DNA of 64,000 nucleotides from Acanthosoma haemorrhoidale (Eukaryota; Arthropoda; Insecta; Hemiptera; Acanthosomatidae), in the NCBI GenBank assembly GCA_930367205.1, contig OV884009.1, positions 80,249,189 to 80,313,188 of the forward strand, read 5' to 3'. The notes under the pieces are model-generated. The model saw only the letters and a list, made by a program, of their open reading frames with translations. It ran no database searches and had not been told where the DNA came from. The translations under genes were made by a program, and so were the position numbers. Shown one piece after another: positions 44,106 through 53,040 of the stretch. How positions within the stretch are numbered: position 1 is the stretch's first letter; every line of letters begins with the position of its first letter.

Positions 44106-46749
44106 GGAGATTTGCATCTAGTTTGTATGGAACAACAAAGCCTTATCTAAAATAAGATTTTAACTAGTGGGTCTAAGGATCAATGGCTTCACCAAGCTGC
44201 TTTTATGCATCAATATTTAATATATTTTTTCATGTTATACAAAGGCTAAAGTAGCTCTAGTGAAACTGCCTAGAATCTCTATAAAAATAATTACTTTACG
44301 ATAGTTTTTACTAAAATTGCGTTGTTTTTTTAACATTTGTCAAATGTTTTTTGGTCACTTAAAATCTATAGATTATATTACTTTTAATATTTTATTTATT
44401 ATGTAAATTTAAATATTAAAATTAAATGCTATCAGCTTGACTATACCACAGTCATTATCGTACCTTGGAACGATATCGTAATTAGCTGCATATAAATGTA
44501 TATATAAAGGAAACCTGATTGAAAAATAATAAAACGGTAGCACTGGTGCCAATTTACGCATTTGTTGCCTTGTTATTGTTAATTTTTTACAGACTAATCT
44601 TCTACGTTATTTCTTTGTTTCTTAATTAAGAAACAACATCAAGAGATACTGGGCTTCTCTTCATATTCGGAAAATTATCGTAAAAAACTACTCGGTATTT
44701 CTTGGCAAAAATACATATTTTTGTTTTGTTAAATCATTTCGCCCATTGAAACACCTTGCCAACATATACCCAAAACGTTATACCTAAAATATTGAGTTAA
44801 AAAATATAGAAACCGGCTTGGCGTATTAAACATGCCGCCTCCTTTAGGCATTCCACACCCTATATCCTTCTCATAAATCCTTCAAATGGGGGACTCCCCT
44901 TAGTGAAAGGCACTCATTACCCCAAAATAATTTTCCTTTATTTTTCCCACATCCTATTTTAAAAGTTTGAGAGCTAAGGAAAAAAAAACAAAAACAAAAA
45001 AAACATGCGATTTATATAGTTTGAAAAGAAACCCTTAAATTTTTGGAACATTTTAAGAATTATTTTTGCATTATGTCGCTAATGTGTGTTTATTTGTTCA
45101 TCCGAAATAAAATGAGAACTTAAATAGCGTTTCAGTGTTTTTCCTACGTTCCATAATTATATTAGCACTAAACTAAAAGCAGCATATTATGAGGTTTTGT
45201 GAAGCATATAATTTAAAATTTTCGATTCAATCATTTTTACCTTCTCAATATTAGAACATATAAATGAAAGACGATCTACCCGTGCCTGAACGAAAGTGAA
45301 ACCTCACCCTTCGGTGTCGGCCAAAAATGGGGGCTCTGTGAAGAAAGTTTGGCAAAAAGTAGTAGGCTGTACTGAAGAGAGGGGATGACATGAGGAGGTT
45401 AAGTTTGGGATGTGTTTCCAGTGGACTTGGCAGTCGGTAGGGGCTGCGGTAAACTTGGACCATTCAACACAAATCTGTCTGCAGCCTAAATCTCAACCTC
45501 TGCCCCGCTCGGAAACAACACCGCCCCGTCTGCAAATACTCAGCAGCTCGCTCAGATAGAAAACTTTCATTATGAATTAAAACTTCCAAGTAGATTTAAT
45601 TTTAACTTTCAGCCTAATGAAAAAGTCGCTGTGAGCTTTTCTGTTTTAGCTCGACGTCTAAACTACAGAAATGAACAGGCGCAGACTGTATCTTAATGTA
45701 AATTAACATCGCCTTACTACCAGTAATATATATCATACTTAGGCAAAGGTAGTTCATCCAAGAACTAGACTATTGAGAATGTGTGATTTAAAATTTGATT
45801 GTGTTTTCAAAGAAATAAACAATTTAATATAAACAGTCATTGCTTGCCCTTCACTTAAAAAAAATTATCAGTACTAACCGCTTTACCCTAACAAGTTCGG
45901 TTTGGTATAAAACAGAAAAAGTAAACATTGGACATAAGCTCCCCGCCGGCAACTCCTATACCCATGAGTTAACAGTAGCTGGCTATGCCGACCCGATCAT
46001 TTGCTCAGGTATCTACTTAGGGCCTAGCGGGGCCTAGAAGGCCTCAACACTACTCCAGGTATTAAGTCCTGCAGCCTTCCAAATACCTACTAAGCAACAA
46101 ACAAGCCGTTTCTACCCTCGCCCTGTACTTCAGGTAGACTCAAGCAGGCCTTAAGCTCTGTAGAACACTAATCTGAAGCTCATTCCTCAACTTCTCACCT
46201 ACAATCCTTACTTGTATCATACCTTTTCACCCAGTTACCTCTCCTGTATAAATACTTTACTGTAAACTATCCCATTATTGTGAGTTATTTTTATTAATAG
46301 TGTTTTTAAGCCTTCGCTGCTGTGAGATCATTAATTAACTGATATTTGATATATGTTTTGAAGATGATCATTCTAAAATGTCTTCTTCTAGCTGTATGAA
46401 ATTTATGTGAACGTACATTGCTGCATGTATATGTGCTGCGACTTGACCCAGGTGACAGTCCGGCGCGTGACCTCCTAGTACTTTCAGAAGCCCTCTCCTC
46501 TGCTCCTTATTCCAAATCCAACTGCCAACACCTTTAAAAACTATCCCTCTGTGACTCCTCTGGTGCTTCCAGGTATTCTCAGTGTCACCTGATGAGCTAT
46601 ATATTTTGTGTCAGCCTCCTCAACCATTTCACCATTTTCCTCACCCTATAGTTCTAGTGAGCCCTCATTTAACGCTAATGATTTCTATTTTAACTATGTA
46701 TCTCCTTATAACCTCTGTAATGATAACACGCACTAACGCTGCTGGTTAA
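44106..46749. other. AT-rich stretch with two GC-richer patches, nothing assigned
   Basis: Patches at about 45,250-45,560 and 45,900-46,250 are richer in C and G and could be unrecognised repeat or transcribed sequence. Frames there (45,463-45,251 minus, 45,840-46,037 plus) have no recognisable domain. The region 46,440-46,749 may be degenerate upstream sequence of the LINE relic that follows. Confidence 0.3.
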
Positions 46750-47515
46750 TAAAAACTATGCCTTCCAGTCACCCTGCCTTTTCTTCTCCATATATACAAT
46801 TTTTCCCTTCAAAACTCAGTGTTCCCAACTTTTTGGAAAAAGTTTTAGTCTATCCATATAAAAAATTCCTATTCCTACTTCACCAAATGACTATCACTCA
46901 ATATCTATACTTTCTAACCTCTCAAAACCTCCTGAAAGATTAGTTCAAACCCAAATCTCCGATTTCCTTGAACCGTCCCAAAATCTCAACCCTTTCCAAT
47001 CTGGTTTCCTTTCCGGTAACTCCACAATCATTAGTGGCATTCATTGATTAACAGTAGAATCAACAAAAATTAACAGTCATAAATCTCCTGGATTTTTTCA
47101 AAGCGTTTGGTACCGTTTGTAGACCACTTAGTAGACCACTTTCCTCGGGCGTAGCCCAGGGAACGAGCATTTCTCCTCTTCTTTTTAGTTGTTACATAAA
47201 CGATCTCGTTAACTCTATCCAGCATTGTTCCAATCACCTCTATACTGACGACTCCTGTGTCTATTTATACCCCCCCTCCGATTCGTTAGCTACGTTAGCA
47301 AACATTCAGGGTGACCTAGATCAGATCAGTGCTTGGGCAAACCTGAATAATCTGAGGTTAAACGCAGCGTACACCCAGGCAATTGTCATTGGATCCAGTT
47401 TCCTCCTCAGATCCTTTGCCGATATTCCCACTTTATCCCTTAGTAACCATCCCATCACATTCTGCTCTACCGTTAAAACCCTAGGGATAACTATAGACCA
47501 AAGATTTTTTATTTC
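46750..47515 (+). pseudogene. CR1/L2-like LINE reverse transcriptase relic
   Basis: The plus-strand fragments are distinct from the two Jockey families. One frame gives NDYHSISILSNLSKPPERLV and NPFQSGFLSGNST (like NDYRPISVL...ERLV and PFQSGFR.GHST). Then LLDFFKAFGTV matches the LLDFSKAFDTV motif with its catalytic Asp replaced by Gly. After a deletion, an open frame from about 47,138 to 47,508 encodes GVAQGTSISPLLFSCYINDL, LYTDDSCVYLY (catalytic box), LDQISAWANLNNLRLN, AIVIGS and TLGITIDQ. The YTDD box, the LN...QAIVIGS phrase and the tail resemble CR1/L2-group LINEs. Deletions and a lost catalytic residue make it inactive. Confidence 0.72.
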
Positions 47516-47769
47516 TTTTGTGCTAATTTAATGCCACATTGAATCATAAAGACTTCTGCATATTGTTTTTTTTTAGATGGATACGTCCATGACTTTATCT
47601 ACTAATTACAGTTAAGCAATCTTTTCTTTTTCTTTATAATTATTAATATCTTTCCTATAGAGTACTCTTTATGTTACATTGTCATTAATTTTTATTTTTT
47701 TCATTATGATATAATAGTTCTTTTTATTTGCCAGATATGTATTTGTCATCTGAACATTAATGTTATTCA

Positions 47770-48466
47770 AAGGGGACTTTGTCCCGTGTCGGGCTCCCCC
47801 AGTTGGGGGCTCTGTTTATACCTGATTATCCCCCAAGTGGTGAGGAGACGCCCGCCGCGGTCTAGGGTCATTACAACCTCTTAGCCCCCGTCCGGCGAGC
47901 GCCCAGAAAGAGATAGAGCGGGTGGACCTATGGTCTTTCACCCTGGCCACCAGCCTAGTCGGCAGGGCAGCCTAATTCGCTTTGATCTGACTCCATAAGA
48001 TCTTTAGAAGGTGTGTGTGCCCCGTCAAAGCACTCTGTTCAGGAGAAGAGCTGTACCTCTTCTCGTAGGTAGGTTATAGGTAGTTTATGTGGTCTTGGAA
48101 TGACTACGAATTCACACTCGGTATCTAAGGGTAGGCGAAAACCGTCCGGATCCCAAAGGCGAGTGTGAACCAGAGAGAGGCAGACTGGATTGCCATGGGA
48201 TTCCCTGCTGGTCTTATTTGCAGGGGCCAAGGCAACCGTCGTCCGCGAGGGAGAGGTCTCTCCCAAGGAGGTGCTAGTTTTAGCGAGACGAAGGCAGAGA
48301 ATCTCACTAGGAAGGTGTGAGGTCTGACTAAGCCGGGTTAAAACATAGCGGATTAGGAAAGAGAGATGCAGAGGTAGTTGAATGAGAAGTCCATGGTTTG
48401 AGTAGAGCAGCGGTGCCACTGCAGAGAAAGAGGAGAGAGGAGTGTTCCAAGTGGAGGTCCGATTAG
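47770..48466 (-). other. GC-rich unidentified block, split by LINE insertions
   Basis: The base composition contrasts sharply with the surrounding AT-rich DNA. Near 47,790-47,812 GGGCTCCCCCAGTTGGGGGC can form a hairpin. Its other side continues at 56,033 after the LINE cluster: the sequence just outside both ends is TTATGCTAA or TGCTAA plus TTTTCTGG, the original target. On the minus strand a TATATAA box at 56,052-56,058 would point transcription into this block. The minus frame 48,536-48,039 runs through it but begins in the LINE poly(T) and shows no domain. It may be an old retroelement end or a host promoter and first exon. Confidence 0.45.
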
Positions 48467-48473
48467 TTATGCT

Positions 48474-48475
<2 letters not shown>

Positions 48476-48512
<37 letters not shown>

Positions 48513-48630
48513 CAAAACCTCAACAAAACAATACAATGTACAAAAAAGAAAAATAACAAAATATTTGGATTACATGTTTCTCCTCTTTCTGCATTTACAT
48601 GCATTTGGCGGAGTGCCTAAATATAATAAA
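48476..48630 (-). mobile_element. LINE copy A: poly(A) tail and 3' tip only
   Basis: 37 T (a poly(A) tail on the minus strand) is followed by 118 bp identical or nearly so to the 3' UTR end of copy C (53,041-53,157). It is flanked by a perfect 9-bp duplication, TTATGCTAA, at 48,467-48,475 and 48,631-48,639. It is an extremely 5'-truncated insertion. Confidence 0.92.
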
Positions 48631-48885
48631 TTATGCTAATTTTTTTTTTTTTCTTTCAAAACCTCTTTATTGATAATATATATACAATGACAAAAATAAA
48701 TTTGGAATTACAGTTGTCTCCTCGTGCTGCATTCGCAGATGCATATTAAGGAGTGCATAAAATATAATACTTTTAGATTGTTGTTAATAAGTCCAATACA
48801 CATACACTCACTAGGTGATGAGGCTCACCTTCAGCTTGCGACCGTGGAAAACACTAACACTAAAACCTAAACCTAGAACCTAAGA

Positions 48886-51498
48886 CTAAAGCGTTCCAGC
48901 CGCGACAGCGTCCTGCCATCGATGGGGGAACGGAGCGGGGGTTATCGTGTTAAACACCGGGTTTTTCAAATATTGCAGGGAGTCAAAAAATTTGATATGT
49001 CTACGTTGGATGAACTCATCCACCGTAGGCAGCTCAAAGATCTCGTGAAGCTCACTGTTGCTCCGCTGCTCGAATGAAGTACCTCTGGCCACTTTCATCA
49101 GTATACCGTTTTGGAATTGTTGGAGTCGCCGAGTTGTTGTATACGTCAGATTATGAAAAAGCGGTGCACCATACAGCAGAGTAGGCCTGAGTATACTCTT
49201 GTAGATCAGTAGCTTGAGACGCAGTGATAGATTGGGGGAGGTCAGTAAATGCGTAAGCCGGTAAGACTTCATGCGGGTTTGCTTTAACTTCCTCGCGAAA
49301 TGGTTGCTAAAATGGAGGTGTCTGTCCATTTTAATTCCCAAATATACTAGGTTGTTGGCTGGTGAATTTCCCTCCGTTCCTACTATGTAGCTAGTAGGTA
49401 GTGGGCTTTTTCCCTTTTGGAAAGAGAAAATTACGCAGTCAGTCTTACCCGCGTTTACAGAGATATTGAGTCTCCCCAATCTCTCACCGATCTGGTTACA
49501 GGCTACTTCAGCCTGTCTTAGAGCTACCTTGGCACTCATGCTGCTACTGTACACCGCTATGTCATCTGCGAAAGCAGTAACTGTGGTATTTTTGTAACGG
49601 GCTCCGACAATCTCAGACGTGTATACGTAGAATAGTACAGGGGATAAGACGGCTCCTTGGGGTACTCAACAGGTCAGTGGCACAGCTTCGGAGAAGCTAT
49701 CACCCACCCGCACCCGCAACGATCTGTTTTTCAGGAAGCTAGCCAGAATTGAATATAGTTGTTCCGGGCATTCCCGGTCGCAGAGCATTTGACACAGTGT
49801 CCCATGAGACACCGAATCGAATGCTTGGGTGCAATCAATGGAGATCATAGCCGTGGCTATGTTTCTATTCATATTATGGCTAGCTTCTGACTGTACCTTC
49901 AGAAGGGGGTGCTCTGTGCTCATACTGGATTGGAATCCAGTCTGCTCTGGCGGAATGATGTCGTTTTCTGAACAGTAATCTTTGAGATAATTCAAAAGAA
50001 TCTTCTCAAAAATTTTTCCCATCTGAGGTAACAGGCTGATCGGGCGGTAGTGGGCTGGGTGATCTCCGCTCTTGGCTGGCTTTAGTAATGGGAACAAGAT
50101 GGCTTGTTTCCATGTATCAGGAAAGTACCGCAATCTTATACAAGAGTTGTATAAGTTTGCTAGTTGTACTATCCCTCTCCTCGGCATTTGTTTGAGCACC
50201 AATGTTTGTATCCCGTCGTGCCCTGGTGCTCGGTTTCCCTGACACCGGCGAAGAATCGCTTTGAGCTGCTTCGGTGATACAAACATATGGTTCTGTTCAG
50301 CATCTACCGGAGGAGGCATGTGGTAGTATCCCGTCCTAGCCGTAATGTCCCTAGCGTAATGGTCGGCCAGTTTTGTTGCCTGTTGCTCAGCAGTCAGAAC
50401 ATTGTCGCCTTCGTGAAGACGGACAGTCGCTGTCTTGCCTTTTGTAGTCTTCAACAGCTTCCAAAACTTTCTGTGATCTCCGTGAGTGCTACGAAGTCTC
50501 TCATGCCACTGCGCTGTTTTCCAGAGTTTCATCAAGCCCCGGATCTGCGTTGTGAGAGAATTCACAACGACCTTGGCTTGCTGATCTCTCGTCCTGTACC
50601 ATCTATTCTTCCAATTATGGATTTTAAGAATGTGGTCTGGAGGTGGTCGCAGAGACGGTGGCATGGGAGTGAACTTCGGGATCGCAGTGTTGGCTGCGTC
50701 TATGATCACATCAGTTATGAAAGATAGTTGAAGATCTACTTCTTCTTTCGTGCGGAGAATTGGCACCGTATGCAGGTTATGGTAAATTTGCGACCGATAC
50801 AGATCCCAGTCGGCACGACGGTAGTCGTATCTCGTGGGGTGAGGGGTCGCCACTTTACCATCCACTGCATACAGTACTGGCCTGTGGTCAGAGGTAATGA
50901 AGTCAAGGGCGGTGCAACTAGTGATACGGTGGGGTTGTTTTGTCAGTAGTAAGTCAATCGTCGAGGTATCCAGCGGGTTACCTCTATGTCGAAAAGTAAA
51001 AGTCTGGGGGTGAACGACCGTAAACGGCGTTCTCAACAGGAGTCTCCCAGCCATGTTTGTTGCGGTGTTATACCACATTGTGTGTCTCACATTGAGATCT
51101 CCCACCACCCAGTGGTTAGATCTCTGCGAACATGCGTGTAGCAGGGCTGAGTACTCCTGGAGAGATGCGTACGGTCTCCTGTATAGAGCGGTAAGGTAAA
51201 TGGGTCTCCCCAAATTTACCTTAACTGTTAAGTGGTGAAGCTTGGGATCAGTTGTAGTCAGTGGTGAAGCCACTATCTTCCAATTGATACCAAGGCGTAT
51301 AGCAATTAGAACACCTCCATATCCGTTAACCCTTTCAATGGCAGTTGAATAACCTTTAATGTGGATCGATTGTGTAGACACCCTAGTGTCTGTCAAAACT
51401 ACAATATCTGGTCGGTAGAGCGCTAACAACACTTCTACCTCATCTATTTTGGTCAGGAGACCATCAACGTTAAAATTTAATATTTGGTGATCTACCAT
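48886..51498 (-). pseudogene. LINE copy B ORF2 with one internal stop
   Basis: The frame starts at ATG 51,498 (MVDHQILNFNVDGLLTK) inside the ORF1 stop. It encodes the endonuclease (WVVGDLNVRHTMWY, where the usual Asn-Ala is Asn-Val; TSDHRPVLYAV) and the reverse transcriptase (YRPISLLPQMGKIFEKIL, ISIDCTQAFDSVSH, FADD). A TGA at 49,666-49,668 sits where copy C has GGA, directly before VPQGAVLSP. The same frame continues to 48,886. Relative to copy C it also lacks four codons around 50,625. A product ending at the stop would lack the FADD catalytic box. Confidence 0.93.
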
Positions 51499-52775
51499 TG
51501 TTGTTGATTTCCAGATATTATAGTCATCAACATTTGGATAAATATATCTACTAGGACAGTTACCCATTTCGGTCCACATTCCAGGTCTTGACGCTGATCG
51601 TTTGTCAAAAACTTTAGCCTAGGATCTAGGTACTTACATTTAAAATTGTCTTCCGATGTTCTCGGAGCCGATCTCGACGATGTGGGGGCCGCTCTCGGTG
51701 TGGAGGGGGCTGCTCTCATCGTGGAGGGGGCAGCTCTCGACGTGGAGGGGTGAGCCGGTTCTTCATCTCTGTCCTGGAACAGCTTAAAGAGCGGGTTCCT
51801 CCAAGCGCTGGTGGATGGCGGTGGAGCCGGCCTCATTCTAGGCTCGTTCTGGCGGCGTTTCTTCTGCTGGGGCTGCATTCTGTCGAGGGCTGGTTTCATT
51901 CTGGCTAGTATTTCTTTTCGCTTTGTGCAGCCTCTGTAGGACGCCGGGTGAGCCTCGCCACAGTTGGAGCACTTGAGCGGGGTTGAATCATTCCTCGGAC
52001 ATTGCGCTACCTCGTGGGGTCCCGCACATCTAACACACTTTAATTTCCGGCCGCAGTGGTTTCGTGTGTGGCCGAATTCTTGACATCGATGGTATTGTGG
52101 GGCGCCTCTTTGTTCCTTGAACGTCACGACACGAACTATGACGTGGTTAATGGCGCGTATCTTTTTTATTGATTTCAACGTGACACTGGCATTAGCTGTT
52201 ACCAGCACTGGCGCAATGTCCTGTTTGCGACCGGTTGGGTCACTTTTTCTCAGACGTCGCACATCGACGACTTCCGGGATGTTTTCTTTTATTACATCTG
52301 AAATTTCCTTCATGTCCTCCTGGACATCAAGTCCGAGAATTAAGTACTTATTGTTTCTTTTGCCGCCTCTTGGGGCAAATGAGTGGTACTCCTTCCCGCA
52401 AGTTTCGAGTAATTCCACTATCTTTACTCGATCCTCTTCCTGATCAGGGTAAATTGTAACACCCTCCTTCGTCTTCCTGAGGGCGAAACTATTTATATTA
52501 GCTTTTTTGAGCTGGTGCGTCAAATCGGTTGTTGTCTCTCCCGAGACAACAATTGGCGGTGGCTTCCTAGTCACTGGAGCTGCGGGGTTTATGATTTCTG
52601 GCGTCTCGCTCGCAAGAGCCTGAAATTTATTCCCAATCTTCGTCGGGTTTTTCGATCTATTAGGTCGCTGGACCTTGACAGTAATTTTAGGGTATTCGAA
52701 ACCCTCGTCTTCACTGTCCGTGGTGGCTGTTAGGGTAGCCGGTCGCTTCCTGGAAGCGTCCACTTCCATCTCCAT
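51492..52775 (-). CDS. LINE copy B ORF1 (Gag-like RNA-binding protein)
   Basis: 427 codons, intact. ORF1 proteins of this clade bind the element RNA and form the particle that carries it to the nucleus. The N-terminus is Lys/Asp/Glu-rich. The middle (about residues 90-225) resembles the RNA-recognition-like fold of Jockey ORF1 (ITVKVQRPNRSKNP, YLILGLDVQEDMKEI, VVDVRRLRKSD). Zinc knuckles follow at about 229-290: YHRCQEFGHTRNHC, where the first Cys is Tyr, then CVRCAGPHEVAQC and CSNCGEAHPASYRGC. The C-terminus holds an Ala/Pro/Ser-rich run with repeated RAAPST-like phrases. ATG at 52,775 is the first start after the 5' UTR. The stop overlaps the start of ORF2 in ATGGTAG. Confidence 0.9.
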   Translation of the reverse strand: MEMEVDASRKRPATLTATTDSEDEGFEYPKITVKVQRPNRSKNPTKIGNKFQALASETPEIINPAAPVTRKPPPIVVSGETTTDLTHQLKKANINSFALRKTKEGVTIYPDQEEDRVKIVELLETCGKEYHSFAPRGGKRNNKYLILGLDVQEDMKEISDVIKENIPEVVDVRRLRKSDPTGRKQDIAPVLVTANASVTLKSIKKIRAINHVIVRVVTFKEQRGAPQYHRCQEFGHTRNHCGRKLKCVRCAGPHEVAQCPRNDSTPLKCSNCGEAHPASYRGCTKRKEILARMKPALDRMQPQQKKRRQNEPRMRPAPPPSTSAWRNPLFKLFQDRDEEPAHPSTSRAAPSTMRAAPSTPRAAPTSSRSAPRTSEDNFKCKYLDPRLKFLTNDQRQDLECGPKWVTVLVDIFIQMLMTIISGNQQQW

Positions 52776-53008
52776 TGTTCCGATAAGAGTTTACAAAATA
52801 ACAGTAAAATTCTTTCTATTGGGGAACCGTCCCTATTTAATGCTCGAAAAAACACTGCACTAGCAAAAGGTTTAAACACGTTTACCTTAATAGGCGTCAC
52901 CTGAGACGCTATGAACAGGCGTAGCGTGGTGATGGCGTCGAGGAAAGATGGCTGCTGGATCAAATCGGGAGATGTTGACACAACGGCTGCTAACACTGCA
53001 CTCTATGC

Positions 53009-53011
<3 letters not shown>

Positions 53012-53040
<29 letters not shown>

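Larger units (their letters stand above)
48640..53003 (-). mobile_element. LINE copy B, Jockey clade, apparently full length
   Basis: The 4.36-kb copy has a short poly(T) at 48,640-48,652, a 3' UTR, ORF2, ORF1 and a 5' UTR of about 230 bp, beginning AGAGTGCAGTG on the minus strand. It is flanked by TATGCTAA at 48,632-48,639 and 53,004-53,011. Its 3' UTR end (CAAAACCTCTTTATTG) differs from that of copies A and C (CAAAACCTCAACAAAAC), so it is another subfamily. Two overlapping ORFs, an apurinic endonuclease domain and the RT type place it in the Jockey clade. One nonsense codon in ORF2 inactivates it in cis. Confidence 0.93.

Noticed and set aside
48039..48536. 165-codon minus-strand gene in the GC-rich block
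   Set aside because: It starts inside the poly(A) tail of LINE copy A (a run of Lys) and has no recognised domain; the open frame is probably a by-product of composition.
50287..50949. Plus-strand frames over the LINE ORF2s (50,287-50,949 and 54,746-55,387)
   Set aside because: They occur at the same place in both LINE copies because they lie antisense to the conserved ORF2; they have no domain of their own.
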